Both the position numbers and the translations under genes were made by a program. Below, piece by piece: positions 50,901 to 62,001 of a stretch of DNA of 64,000 bases; position 1 is the stretch's first letter; every line of letters starts with the position of its first letter. The notes beneath the pieces are model-generated. The model saw only the letters and a program-made list of their open reading frames with translations. It did not search any database and was not told where the DNA came from. The DNA comes from Botryococcus braunii. Its lineage: Eukaryota; Chlorophyta; Trebouxiophyceae. The stretch lies in assembly GCA_002005505.1 (NCBI GenBank), contig KV908612.1, positions 62,001 to 126,000 on the forward strand. The letters run 5' to 3'.

Positions 50901-53189
50901 CTGCAGCATGGACCAACAGAGTCCTTGTTCGCTCCTTCAGGGTCCTATTCATCCTCTCCGCCACCCCATTCTGCTGAGGCGTGTAGGGCGCTGAGGACTC
51001 CATCTTAGTGCCCTGCTGAGCACAAAACTCTTTGAATTGCTGGTTCAGGAACTCTGAACCCCTGTCAGTCCTCACACACTTCACAACCGTGCCTCGTTGG
51101 GTCTGCCAAAAACGGAGCAGGTCTATCACAGCCTTTGGGATGCAATCCTTTGACTTCACAGGCAGGGAGGCAACTTGGTGTGAACTTTCATCCACTACAG
51201 TGACCCAATATCGTTCACCTGTGATGGCAGGAGGTGATATGGGACCCACAGTATCCACATGGACTCTATTGAGTGGGTTATGTGCAGGCCTGGAAGATAC
51301 AGGGAAAGGAGGTCTTGAGTGTTTCCCTTGTATACACGATTCACAGTGCTTGGGGCATTCAGAGCAGGGAGCAAGGGAGATATTGATTCCTGTAACCAGA
51401 TCTTCCTTGGAGAACCTCTGCATGCTGCTGGCACCAGGATGACCTAACCTAGCATGCCACAGAGATCTCTCGCTACACACGTGTCCTTTCCTAAGATGAG
51501 ACGCCTCAGCCATGTGATCAATATGTCTGAAGCCAACTTGCTGCCCTCTGACAGGACTAATAACTCCAAAAAAAACAGACCTCGTGCGCGGGTGATATCT
51601 CCACACCACCCTTCAGGTCCCTTCATGGCTGTGTAACCACCCGCAGTGTCAGTCATGAAAGATGCTCCATCCTGAATTGCACCAGTGACTGAAATGAGGT
51701 TGGTATGCGCAGAAGGAACACACTGCACATTGTGCAGCCTGAATACTTCGTGCCTTGCATTCACAAGGCATACAGACCCAGATGCAATGATTCCTCCCTT
51801 GGCGTCTGAGGTTGCCAAGTGCAGACGAAGAGGCTGTCCATGCATAACTGGATTATGGAGCAATAAGAGATCATTGACTATATGCACAGAGGCACCACTA
51901 TCTATTAACCAAGATGTGCTGCTAGCTCCATGCGAAGTTGGGGCAAGCACATTGAGAGAGATAAACATCGCCTCACCAGAAGGAGGGGGTGGAGGTGGTA
52001 AATGCCCCCCGGAAACGTGTGTTGACTTGTTGGATAGTTATATGCTGAAGGTGGTCCAGGGCTGGAAGCAGATGAAGGCGGGCCACCCCGGCCAGATCCA
52101 TGGTCCCACCAGGCTTGAGGAGACGACTGTGGGCCTCCCTGGCCCCAGTAAGCTGCATGCCCAACGCTTGCCGCTTGCATGTTTTGATGCAGAGCCTGCA
52201 GCTGCCTGAGCGGTCCGCAGTCAGTCATGAAGTGGCCCTTTGCCTTGCAGAAGTGGCATGTAAGCTCCTCTCTAGGCCTTCTTGCCCTGCCAGGTCCACG
52301 CCCCCTGCCACCAAAAGTAGTTGCAGAGGGGCCAGGTGGGAGGCTGTTCGTTTGCTGGTAGTGCTGCTCCAACTCCCGGTACTGCTCCCAGTCCTGGTGC
52401 AGCTCCAGCGCTTGATGACGCTCTAGCTACCCCCCCAGAGGGACCAGCCACTGCTGCAGCTGCCATGGCTTGAGGTGTTCCCTCTGCAGGTGGGTCCTTG
52501 TACCCACGGCTGGCTGCGGCGCGCAGGATTCTTTGAATCAGCTCCAATGGCGGCTTGTCGGTTGCCATAACCTCCAGGGACTCGAGCCTCAGCACAGGAG
52601 GGAGGCCCTTCACCATCAGCTCCCCAACATTGTGGTCCAAGAGGATGAACGCGTTGTTTCTGAGACTTGTAGCCAGGTCCATCATTCTGTAGAGGTAGAC
52701 CTTGAGTGTCTCCCCTGTCTTAATGCCCTGCTCCATTTCCTTGTACCACTCAAGGTTGATGTCTTGGTTGCTCCCTCCAGTGTGACTGTTCTTCACCCAC
52801 GTGATGAAGTCGAACGCTGCTTTGTGGCATGAGATCTGAGAATGCCAGATGACTGGAACTGACTGGATCAGCCACTGCTTGATGGCTGAGTTCTCCACCG
52901 ACCCTGGCATTGGCCTCTCCAAAGCTGCTCTGACCCCCTTGGTGTTTGCGCACGCCTCCAAAGCTTCATACCAAAATTCAAAATTGCGCCCTCCATCATC
53001 AAGCATGACGGTCATCTTTGGATTAGAGGTATTGGGGATGTAGGCTGCCTTGTCAATCTCCACCTTTGGTTCTGCAGTGGCTGATTGTGTCCCGGTCATA
53101 GACTGCCCTGGAGTGGCCCCACTGACTTCTCCAGGTTGAGACATTGCTGTTTCACTGCTACTTTCCTTTTCTTTGCCCCTTTTTGTCAT
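47976..53189 (-). pseudogene. Copia Gag-Pol of B3 with several frameshifts
   Basis: Collinear with the B1 polyprotein. Frame changes relative to B1 lie near 52337 (one base more), 52008 (one base fewer in a C-run), 51559 (one base fewer) and 48688 (one base more). The longest open part (48583-51609) covers integrase and most of RT, with RTDRGSEFLNQQ, NGVAERMNRTLKER and [11 protein letters not shown] preserved. RNase H follows in another frame to GLGRYT. Confidence 0.93.
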
Positions 53190-53565
53190 ACTATTGTCAC
53201 TTCACCAGCCAAACTTACTCATAAACTTCTGGAATGCAGCAAGACCCTACAATTCCCTCCATGTCATGGAAATTTACCAGCCAGTCTTGCACAGTAGTAG
53301 CAGATATGTTCCCCTCAGAAGTTTGCGCAGGAGTCCGGCCCGACTCACTCAGTGCTTCTAGACAACGTCGATGAATGATAAAGCACAGCTAAAACTTCAA
53401 TTATGAATTTCCCAGAAAGGTAAACTGTGAGTAAGATAATGGTCCTGGTACACTCGAGTTCCCTTGCGCCGCTGCGCCATGCTCGAGCTCCTTTGTTGAC
53501 GCTTACGTCTGACCCATCCGTAGACGACCTTCACTCCTGCTTTTACTTGGCTCAGCTGGAAGGGC

Positions 53566-53579
53566 GTGGGCCCATAACC
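53566..53579 (-). promoter_or_regulatory. Primer-binding site of B3 with mimic hairpin
   Basis: Minus-strand GGTTATGGGCCCAC next to the 5' LTR. With the LTR end it forms GCCCATAACCT-GTAAA-AGGTTATGGGC, as in C and B1. Confidence 0.85.
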
Positions 53580-54273
53580 TGTAAAAGGTTATGGGCAATC
53601 GGCTTTCCCTGTACAAAGCAGACAGGTCGTCAATAGACGAAGTTACTCCAGCTACAGTCCGTACGACTGTCTGCTGAGTGTCACACACAACTGTTGGACA
53701 AGACTAGCATCTGGTAATGCCCAGCATCTTTCACAACCAGTTACGTTACATCATTATCTTGTACACAAGCACCGATCAAGCAATCACTAGATAAGGCTCT
53801 AGACGGCTACGTTCAAGTACATGCCTATACTCCCTGAAGTCACTGTCCCTTGTCTGTTTGAGTGACTACAGGGTACACTAAGCTTGTTCACTCTCACAAT
53901 AGCAACAATGATACAACACACACTGCCGCACCGTACCTGTACAAAGCAGACAGGTCGTCAATAGACGAAGTTACTCCAGCTACAGTCCGTACGACTGTCT
54001 GCTGAGTGTCACACACAACTGTTGGACAAGACTAGCATCTGGTAATGCCCAGCATCTTTCACAACCGGTTGGTATTCACTCCGGTGGGGCAGCCTTAAGA
54101 GTTCATCCGACAAACGTGTGATCTAGATAGGATTGTACCTTATGTTCGAAAATGTCCAGAATCTGCCGTGTCTCAAGGTACCTTATGTTCTCAATGGACC
54201 CATATCCTAATAGTGCACACATGAAGATCACTTAAAGCACAAGGCATTCAATCATAATGTTCAGAACTCAACA
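53580..54273 (-). repeat. 5' LTR of B3 with duplicated module
   Basis: 694 bp with modules at 54070-53937 (followed by GTACGG) and 53742-53609 (followed by GGAAAG). Both copies share the three diagnostic bases that separate B2/B3 from B1. Confidence 0.94.
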
Positions 54274-54278
54274 CAACT

Positions 54279-55534
54279 ACTGCCACAAAAAGGGGCACTT
54301 TTGGAGAGACTGCCGCAAGAGACAGAGGGACGCAGAAACCCAGAGGAATGTGGTAGCAGCAGTGCAGCAACTGGCAGGCATGTGGCCCCAAGGTCAGTTT
54401 CCTTGAGGACCCCAGCCCCCTCCAGCAGTCCAGCATGTCTTCCCTGCAGCGGGAGCGTTCCCACTGCTGCATCCACCACCTGGTCCACCATCTCCCCCGC
54501 CAGAAGGTATGCCACACGTGGTATCCTATAATGTTCTCAAACCATGCAAGGGGAGAATATCCAAACAGTCCTGGTTGGTAGACAGTGGAGCGTCAGTCCA
54601 TCTTGTCAATGATCTGTCACTGCTGCATGCTCCCACAGTACATGCTGCACCCATCCCTCTGCAGCTGGCCACGTCTGATGCAACAGGAGGAATTACTGCC
54701 ACTGGATCAATCTGTCTATTGAACCAGCAATCTATCCCGCTGTGGCTGCATCATGTTCAGTGTGTTCCCTCTGCAACGATGAACATCTTGTCTGTGTCTG
54801 CTGCCCTTCGTGATGGAGCCTGCTTTACCACAAACAGCATGGGTGCATTTACCACAGTCTCTGGCCCGAATGGCTGGAAGATGCCCATCAGAGCAAAAAA
54901 GGGTCTTTATTATGTACATGACTGCTTATCTGTTCCCCCAGTGCAACGTTTGTTACCAGTGGCAGCTGCAGTGAAGAACAAATCCAGGAAAAACCTGCAG
55001 CATGACTGTGCGAAACGATTTCTGTGGCACAGCAGAATGGGACATCCGGGTGAACCATGGATGCAGCGCCTGAGCAACGAACAGCTGGTCACAGGCATTG
55101 ATACTTCCCTGTCAACATGTGAGAACTGTCCAAAGTATTGTGAAGCATGTATTGAGGGAAAGCATACCCGTCCTCCCTTTGGTAAAAGTTCCAGGCCTGC
55201 AATAAATCCCCTTGACAGAATCCATATTGACACTGTGCGCCCCATTTCACCAGCAGCAATCTCTGGGGAACGCTTTTGGGTGACTGTAGCTGATGAGGCG
55301 TCTGGATGGAAAGCTGTCCTACCAGTAAAGTCAAAGGATGTAATTGCCTCAGTTGTCCGGGACCTGATTCTATTTTGGCAGACAGAAAGAGGGACCACTG
55401 TCAAGTGCATTCGGTGTGACAGAGGCACAGAATTTATTAAATATAGATTCAAGGAGTTCTGTGCGTCTCAGGGCACTAAGCTGGAGATGTCTGCACCCTA
55501 CACTCCTCAGCAGAGCGAGCCAACAGGACCCTGA
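54279..55534 (+). pseudogene. Gag end, protease and integrase start of I
   Basis: Resumes with the second half of the zinc knuckle (YCHKKGHFWRDC), then a TGA at 54404-54406 in frame. The protease is SWLVDSGASVHLV. The pre-integrase is HSRMGHPGEPWMQRL and the integrase has IHIDTVRPISPAAI and RCDRGTEFIKY. After TPQQ about eleven bases are missing compared with other elements (near 55514), which loses NGVA and shifts the frame to a stop at 55534. Confidence 0.88.
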
Positions 55535-55581
55535 AGGAGCGAACCAGAACCCTCCTCAATTTTGCAGGTGCCAGTCCATTC

Positions 55582-58500
55582 ATGTGGAAAGAGGCCCTAG
55601 AGACAGCCTGCATCCTCCTGAACATGGGACCCACTACAGGCAGGCCTCTCACTCCTTGTGAATTATTCATGGGATACAAGCCAGATGTATCACTTCTTCG
55701 TACTTGGGGATGCCTGGCATTTGTGCATGTGCCTGATCAGCAGAGGGGGGTATTTGCACCAAAGGCTGTGCCTGGCATGTTCACTGGTTATTCACCAGTG
55801 TCCAAGGCATATCGTATTTATCTGGGAGGGGGAGTCTGGAGAGAGAGCAGAGATGTCCAATTTGTGGAACACATCCGAGGAGCCTCTCGAGTGGGAATGT
55901 CCACTCTCCTTAACCAACCTCAGCAGTTCTCATATCCGGAAGGTTTGCCAGCCCAACAGCCCCTCAGCAACCCGGCAGCTTCCTCACCTCAGTGCAGCAC
56001 TCGGAATCAGGCTGTTAGCGCTCCTTGCCCCAGCAGCAGACCCGACAGCACCCTCCCACGACCCCCTGATCAGGCTGCAACCGAGCCTGCCTGTCAGGGG
56101 AAGCCTTCCCAAGAAGAGGGCACTCCAGAAATTGTTCCTGGACCGAGTGAGGAACCACTTCAGCTGGATCTGGACCAGTCCGGGGTACTGGATACACTTC
56201 AGCAACTTGCGCGAGGAAGCTCTGACAGTGGGCAGCATCAACGGACCTTGGAGCGAGCACAGCAGTCACTCCGGAATGCTCCTCCCGCTATTGCCAATCC
56301 TCCTCTGGATGGACTGTCTCGGGCTCAACGCTATGAGCAACGAGCTGTTGCTCGAGAAATCCTGCTGGCACAGGATAGGGGAGAGAGTTGTGAGAGAGAG
56401 GGGCTGACTGAGGGTGACACTAAGTCACATGGACCAGGGGAAGTGCAGGATTTGAGTCAGGTGCAAGAGAGACCTGTTTCAATTGTGAGTGAAGAGAGGG
56501 GGACAGTCTCTGATCAGACTGAAAATGGTCCAAGTGAGCTGAGATGCATGGGTGGGACCTGTTCAGTGCCTGAGGGAACTGTTAGAGATGTGAGATCTGT
56601 CTGTAATGCCCAAAGACAATGTGGTGCCAGCCACACAAGTGTGGGCTATGCTTGTGAGCGTGCTGCTGGGCCTGCGCCCCAGCGCTCATGTTTGGTGGGG
56701 AGCAGACAGAGAGAGAGAGAGACATGGGCACAACACCAAGACATACCAAGTGTCCAATCTGTGCAGAGTGGTTCAATTGCCTGTGAGAGCTCTGACGAGG
56801 CTGAAGCACGTCAGTCATGTAAGAGTGTGGATGAGGAGGTGAATCGGAAGCTTGGACAGCGTGAGAATTTGCCCAATTACAAGAGCTTTCCGAGAGATAC
56901 CTGTGTCTGGGAGGATGATGTGAGAGTGCGAAGCAATAAGCTCGAAAGGGCAAACTGTGAGTCTCAGAGAGAGAGAGAGCAGCGAGGAAAGTCAGAATCC
57001 TCACAAACTGCACCCACGTGCAGTGCGGCGACATTCAGCGAAAGAGTAGTGGGTGAAAGAGAGAGTGAGAGCAAGCCAGATCAGGGGAAGCACACAGGGG
57101 TACGGTTTGGGAAAATTAGTGTGCCTTCCAGTTTGAAGGAGGCACAGAAGTCCCCTCAGTGGGAATATTGGAAGGCTGCTATGCAAGAGGAGCAGAATTC
57201 TTTGGATGCCCACGAGGTCATGGAGTATGTCCCTAGACCTCGTGGCCATAAAGTAATTCCAGTTCATTGGATCTTTTCACTGAAAATGGATGCCCATGGT
57301 AATGTGCTGAGGTTCAAGGCTAGGCTGGTAGCTCAAGGATGCAGGCAAATTCCTGGAGTAGATGTCATGGAAGTCTTTGCCCCAACTAGCAGTTATGGAT
57401 CCAGGAGAGCCTTACTGACAGTGGCTGCACAAGAGGGTCTTAAAATTCACCAGGTGGATGTCAAGACTGCTTTCCGGAATGGAGCATTAGAGGAGGAGGT
57501 TTATGTCACACAACCTCCTGGGTTTGAAAATGGGGATGGTAACACAGTGTGTCGCTTGAAGAAGGCTTTGTATGGCCTGAAGCAAGCTCCAAGGGCATGG
57601 CGTAAGACCCTTGATGAGAAGCTGCATACCATGGGCTATGAAGTGTGCAAGAGTGATGCTGGTGTCTATGTGAAGTGTTCAGTGGATGGAGGAAAGTCAT
57701 TTGTGTTGATTTATATAGATGATCTGCTGATAGTTTCCAAAGGCATGGGAGAGATTGAGAGAGTGAAGGGTTTGCTCAAGCAAGAGTTCACCATTCATGA
57801 TTTAGGAGAGGAAAAAGATTTTCTGGGTTGTCAAGTGATGAGAGATAGGGATAAAGGGCTAATTTCGTTGAGCTGCATCCCTAAGATTGATGCACTGGTT
57901 GAGAAATTTGGGCTGGATCTGGAGTCTGTGGGGCCCGACACCCCTATGACTAAAGATTTTGTAGCCACACAGAGGCCTATGTCCAAGGACAACAGTGACA
58001 GCATTGGTGCTGGGAGCCCCCTGCCACCAGGACACAGGTATTGTGAACTGGTTGGGTCACTGTTGTACATTGCAAATACCACTAGGCCTGATATTTCACA
58101 GGCTGTGGGAGTGCTTTCCAGGTACAGGATTACCCCTACTACCGCTCACTGGAATGAAGCCATCAGAGTGCTGAAATATCTTAAGGCAACCAGAGATCTC
58201 GTTTTGGTCCTTGGAGGGAAGGACACAGAGCTTGAGGGTTTTGTTGATGCAGATTATGGTGGGGACCAAGATCATCGGTTTTCCACTACAGGGTATGTCA
58301 TCCGAGTGTTTGGTGGAGCTGTAGTTTCGGGGAGCAAGAAGCAGTCTGCAGTTGCCACATCCACTGTAGAAGCTGAGTTCATGGCGGCAAGTGCAGCTGT
58401 CAAAGAGGCCAATTGGATGAAGGGATTCCTTGAAGAAATTGGGATTTCCCCATGGATTGTCAAGATTCAGTGTGATAATCAGGGATGCATCAATCATCTC

Positions 58501-58698
58501 AGAAATCCAGTGTTCTCTAAGCACACTAAGCATATTGCTATTAGCTTCCACTTTGCGCGGGAGGCTATTGCACTGGGTAAAGTTGATGTGAAATACGTTC
58601 CTTCTGCAAGGAATGTGGCAGATATATTCACGAAGCCTTTAACAAGGCAGGTTTTTCAAGGACATCGTGAGGCTCTGGGTTTGGCCAAGTTTTTGTGA
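55582..58698 (+). CDS. Copia integrase end, linker, RT and RNase H of I
   Basis: 1038 codons from an internal methionine (WKEALETACILLNMGPTTGR); the correct frame is already open from about 55515 after the small deletion. A long RE-rich linker with GA-repeat-coded arginine/glutamate runs precedes RT (HKVIPVHWIFSLK). The catalytic box is YIDD here (LIYIDDLLIVS) instead of YVDD. KTAFRNG replaces the usual KTAFLNG. RNase H (GFVDADYGGD, STVEAEFMAA) ends at GLAKFL. It cannot be expressed as part of a full polyprotein because of upstream breaks. Confidence 0.9.
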   Translation: MWKEALETACILLNMGPTTGRPLTPCELFMGYKPDVSLLRTWGCLAFVHVPDQQRGVFAPKAVPGMFTGYSPVSKAYRIYLGGGVWRESRDVQFVEHIRGASRVGMSTLLNQPQQFSYPEGLPAQQPLSNPAASSPQCSTRNQAVSAPCPSSRPDSTLPRPPDQAATEPACQGKPSQEEGTPEIVPGPSEEPLQLDLDQSGVLDTLQQLARGSSDSGQHQRTLERAQQSLRNAPPAIANPPLDGLSRAQRYEQRAVAREILLAQDRGESCEREGLTEGDTKSHGPGEVQDLSQVQERPVSIVSEERGTVSDQTENGPSELRCMGGTCSVPEGTVRDVRSVCNAQRQCGASHTSVGYACERAAGPAPQRSCLVGSRQRERETWAQHQDIPSVQSVQSGSIACESSDEAEARQSCKSVDEEVNRKLGQRENLPNYKSFPRDTCVWEDDVRVRSNKLERANCESQREREQRGKSESSQTAPTCSAATFSERVVGERESESKPDQGKHTGVRFGKISVPSSLKEAQKSPQWEYWKAAMQEEQNSLDAHEVMEYVPRPRGHKVIPVHWIFSLKMDAHGNVLRFKARLVAQGCRQIPGVDVMEVFAPTSSYGSRRALLTVAAQEGLKIHQVDVKTAFRNGALEEEVYVTQPPGFENGDGNTVCRLKKALYGLKQAPRAWRKTLDEKLHTMGYEVCKSDAGVYVKCSVDGGKSFVLIYIDDLLIVSKGMGEIERVKGLLKQEFTIHDLGEEKDFLGCQVMRDRDKGLISLSCIPKIDALVEKFGLDLESVGPDTPMTKDFVATQRPMSKDNSDSIGAGSPLPPGHRYCELVGSLLYIANTTRPDISQAVGVLSRYRITPTTAHWNEAIRVLKYLKATRDLVLVLGGKDTELEGFVDADYGGDQDHRFSTTGYVIRVFGGAVVSGSKKQSAVATSTVEAEFMAASAAVKEANWMKGFLEEIGISPWIVKIQCDNQGCINHLRNPVFSKHTKHIAISFHFAREAIALGKVDVKYVPSARNVADIFTKPLTRQVFQGHREALGLAKFL

Positions 58699-58716
58699 GG
58701 AAAAGGCAAGGGGAAG

Positions 58717-59446
58717 TGTTATAATAGTGAAAGAACATTTTGGTGCCTTTCTCTCAGAAGAGTAATAGTGGCCAGATCAGCTCCAATTACCAGTGGGAAC
58801 ATTCATTAGAATGAGTAATAGGTGGCAGAACCTAGGAGTTCTGTCAGAACCAATCTAGACCAATTTTACAGTGATGAGGGAGGATGAGGTAATCAGACAC
58901 GGTTTGCTCGAAAGGCTTTATGCTTCTGGCTCGAAGGAATGAGGCACTTGATTGGGACATCAAAAGCACTTCGGGTGTTTGTTGTTTAACTGTTGCCAGT
59001 CAAGTCACCTCATTCACAGTCGCCACTGCTTGTTAACCGACGTACAACAAGAGTGTCGCCGGGCTAAACACCCTCGTGCCGGGTCATACAGGTAAACTGT
59101 TGTCAGGGCATTACGTGCACAAGGACAATGGATTAGGAAAGGGTCTAGATAATGTGTATTAGAAATGTGCTAATGTTTTAGCTCATCGGACATCGGTAAT
59201 GCAGACTATCAGTAACTTCGTAGATAGAGTAGTTTGAATTGCTGAGTGATGAGAGAGAGCAATAAGCATTGTAAGACTTGATTGGGACATCAAAAGCACT
59301 TCGGGTGTTTGTTGTTTAACTGTTGCCAGTCAAGTCACCTCATTCACAGTCGCCACTGCTTGTTAACCGACGTACAACAAGAGTGTCGCCGGGCTAAACA
59401 CCCTCGAGCCGGGTCATACAGGGAACGCCGAACTCAGAAGTTTACA
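58717..59446 (+). repeat. 3' LTR of I with duplicated module
   Basis: 730 bp after polypurine tract GGCAAGGGGAAG (58705-58716). Modules at 58946-59091 (followed by GTAAAC) and 59276-59421 (followed by GGAACG). Confidence 0.94.
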
Positions 59447-59516
59447 AGAATATAGAGGGAGTCACGGGCTCCCGCCATTGCCTCCCAAGGGCACGACTTC
59501 CAGGGTCCACCCTTAG
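59447..59516 (+). pseudogene. C-terminal end of the chromodomain ORF
   Basis: Second TSD copy (AGAAT) and the last 21 codons of the frame at 45214-45442 (YRGSHGLPPLPPKGTTSR), ending in TAG 59514-59516. Confidence 0.75.
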
Positions 59517-59819
59517 TGAACATTATTCATGAATGCCTTGTGCTTCAGGTGATCATCACATGTACACTATTAGAATATGGGTTCATTGAGAACATAAGGT
59601 ACCTTCAGACACGGTAGAGTGTGGACGTTTTCGAACACAAGGTACAATCAGATCTAGATCACACGTTTGTGTGAAGAGGACTATTAAAGCAGCGATCAGA
59701 GCACATGCGAGCAACTAGAATGGAAAGATGCTGGGCACGTAAGGATGCTAGTCTTGTTCATTTAGTGCATGTGTCTAATAGCAGACAGCCGTCAAGGACT
59801 GTAGCTGGAGCGACACTTA
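59517..59819 (+). repeat. C-like LTR, 5' part, cut by J
   Basis: Starts TGAACATTATTC and follows the U3 of the B and C families (ATAAGGTACCTT, then TTTTCGAACACAAGGTACAATC). A TATTAAAG at 59682-59689 precedes the beginning of a module, which is broken at 59819 by the J LTR. The first ten bases of the B-type LTR start are absent. Confidence 0.78.
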
Positions 59820-60542
59820 TGTTATATTTTAGAAGAAAGACATGTGCCTTTCCCTCAGGAGAGTAATAGTGGCCAGACCAGCGCTGATCAGGTAGCGGGA
59901 ACAATCCTAGAATGAGTAATAGGTGGCAGAACCTAGAAGTTCTGCCGGGACCAATCTAGTCCAATTTCATTCGATTAGAGAGAATGAGGTAATCAGACGC
60001 GGTTTGCTAGGAAGGATATATGTCGCTGGCACGAAAGGGCGAGTCACTTGATTGGGACTATAAAAGCACTTCGGGTGTTTGTCTCTTAACTATTGCCAGT
60101 CAAGTCGTCTCACACAGTCGTCACTGCTTGTTTCTCGACACACAACAAGAGTGCCGCCGGACTAAACACCCTCGTGCCGGGTCATACAGGTATACTGATG
60201 TTGTAGCACTGAATCCACAAGGACAATGGATTAGGAAGAGGTCTAGCTAATGTGTTTTAAGCGAGTGCTAATGTTTTAGCTCATCGGACACTGGTAACAC
60301 AGACTATCGGTAGTTACGTAGGTGGAGTAGTTTGAATTACTGAGTGATGAGAGAGAACAATAAGCATTGTAAGACTTGATTGGGACTATAAAAGCACTTC
60401 GGGTGTTTGTCTCTTAACTGTTGCCAGTCAAGTCGTCTCACACAGTCGTCACTGCTTGTTTCTCGACACACAATAAGAGTGCCGCCGGACTAAACACCAT
60501 CGTGCCGGGTCATACAGGAAACGCCAAGCACAGAAGTTTTCA
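59820..60542 (+). repeat. 5' LTR of element J (diverged A family)
   Basis: 723 bp, TGTTATATTTTAG...GTTTTCA. The 144-bp modules at 60046-60189 (followed by GTATAC) and 60374-60517 (followed by GAAACG) differ at three positions. Both carry a clear TATAAAAG (60059-60066 and 60387-60394), so each copy could be a promoter. Confidence 0.9.
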
Positions 60543-60557
60543 GGTTATGGGCCCACC
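60543..60557 (+). promoter_or_regulatory. Primer-binding site of J
   Basis: GGTTATGGGCCCACC directly after the LTR, half-tRNA-iMet type. Confidence 0.85.
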
Positions 60558-60608
60558 AACTCTTATGCTGGGCATGTAAAATGTATGACTCGAGCAAAGT
60601 AATCTGTG

Positions 60609-60815
60609 ATGGCGCGAACGAGGCAAAGCGGACGTATGCACACGGGCACAGCTGGACCTGCTAGACGACCACCACCTCCTCCTCCAAAATATAACGAGCG
60701 TAGGAAGGCAGGAGGAGAGAGAGGACCACGAACGATCGAAGAAAGAGCATTCCTTGTAAAGGACTTCGTCAGTGAAGCTTACGGACAGGGAGCCCTCACG
60801 CCTCCTCAGTGGTTC
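60609..60815 (+). pseudogene. Extra upstream ORF of J, cut by K
   Basis: MARTRQSGRMHTGTAGPARR, a proline run, and the conserved RTIEERAFLVKDFVSEAYG as far as PPQWF, where the K LTR is inserted (expected TSD GGTTC, 60811-60815). It is the most diverged of the four copies, yet the framework is kept. Confidence 0.87.
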
Positions 60816-61548
60816 TGTTATAATAGTGATAGAACATTTTGGTGCCTTTCCCTCAGAAGAGTAATAGTGGCCAGATCAGCTCGGATTAACCAGCGGGAAC
60901 ACTCATTAGAATGAGTAATAGGTGGCAGAACCTAGGAGTTCTGCCAGAATCTATCTAGATCAATTTCACATAGATTAGGGAGAATGAGGTAATTGGACAC
61001 GGTTTGCTTGAAAGGATTTATGACGCCGGCGTGCAAGGGCGAGGCACTTGATTGGGACATTAAAGGCACTTCGGGTGCTTATCTCTTGACTGTTGCCTAT
61101 CAAGTCCTCATTCATATTCGGTCACTGCTTGTTCTCCTACACACAACAAGAGTGCCGACAAGCTAATCACCCTTCGTGCCCGGGTCATACAGGTAATCTG
61201 ACGTTGAGTGACAGAAGCCTCATTGACAATTGGTTAGGAAGAGGTCTAGGTAATGTTATTAAGTTGGTGCTAATGCTTTTGCTCATTGAACACTAGTAAT
61301 GCAGACTATCGGTAGTTGCGTAGATTAAGTAGTTTGGATTACGGAGTGATGAGAGAAAGCAAGTAGCATTGTAATGACTTGATTGGGACATTAAAGGCAC
61401 TTCGGGTGCTTATCTCTTGACTGTTGCCTATCAAGTCCTCATTCATATTCGGTCACTGCTTGTTCCCCTACACACAACAAGAGTGCCGACGAGCTAATCA
61501 CCCTTCGTGCCCGGGTCATACAGGAAACGCCAAGCTCAGAAGTTTTCA
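60816..61548 (+). repeat. 5' LTR of element K (A family)
   Basis: 733 bp, TGTTATAATAG...GTTTTCA. Modules at 61046-61192 (followed by GTAATC) and 61377-61523 (followed by GAAACG), two differences seen. The module sequence is of the A1 type and differs strongly from that of L. Confidence 0.92.
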
Positions 61549-61563
61549 GGTTATGGGCCCACC
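61549..61563 (+). promoter_or_regulatory. Primer-binding site of K
   Basis: GGTTATGGGCCCACC directly after the LTR. Confidence 0.85.
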
Positions 61564-61619
61564 AACTCTTATGCGGGGCATGTAAAAGAAAATGTATGAC
61601 TCGAGCAAAGTAATTTGCA

Positions 61620-62001
61620 ATGGCGCGAAAGAGGCAAAGCGGACGCATGAGCACGGGCGGAGGTAGACCTCCTCCTCCTCCACCTCCTCCTCCAACATAT
61701 AACGAGCGAAGAAAGGCAGGAGGAGAGAAAGGACCACGAACGATTGAAGAACGAGCATTTCTGGTAAAGGACTTCGTCAACGAAGCTCACGGACGGGGAG
61801 CACTCACGCCTCCTCAGTGGTTCCAAGATCGCTTTCCCATATATCCAGCCTATAAATTTACACTGTGGGAAGTGTCGTTCATCAACGGAGAGCCGGGATA
61901 TCTGACACGCGCAATCTTTGAAAGGTGCCTACAGCAAACGGGAGGACCATCACACGATGCATATTGGACAGAGAAGGCAGCCTACGCAGCCATTGAGTTA
62001 G
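61620..62001 (+). pseudogene. Extra upstream ORF of K, cut by L
   Basis: Starts MARKRQSGRMSTGGGRPPPP and is open through YWTEKAAYAAIEL, where the L LTR interrupts it (expected TSD GTTAG, 61997-62001). The acidic tail is beyond L, outside the window. Confidence 0.88.

Larger units (their letters stand above)
47590..54273 (-). mobile_element. Copia element B3 (B family), degenerate, unequal LTRs
   Basis: 6684 bp with TSD CAACT (47585-47589 and 54274-54278). The right (5') LTR is 694 bp, the left (3') only 366 bp because one 328-bp module-plus-spacer unit is missing. The LTRs otherwise differ at a few sites. The polyprotein has at least four frameshifts relative to B1. It is inserted in the Gag zinc knuckle of I. 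Confidence 0.95.
45443..59446 (+). mobile_element. Copia element I (A family) with extra ORF, containing B3
   Basis: Two 730-bp LTRs with roughly a dozen differences (about 1.6%) and TSD AGAAT (45438-45442 and 59447-59451). Order: LTR, half-tRNA primer site, extra ORF, gag (interrupted by B3), protease, integrase, RT, RNase H, polypurine tract, LTR. Without B3 the element is about 7.3 kb. It is inactive: B3 insertion, one nonsense codon and one small deletion. Confidence 0.95.
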
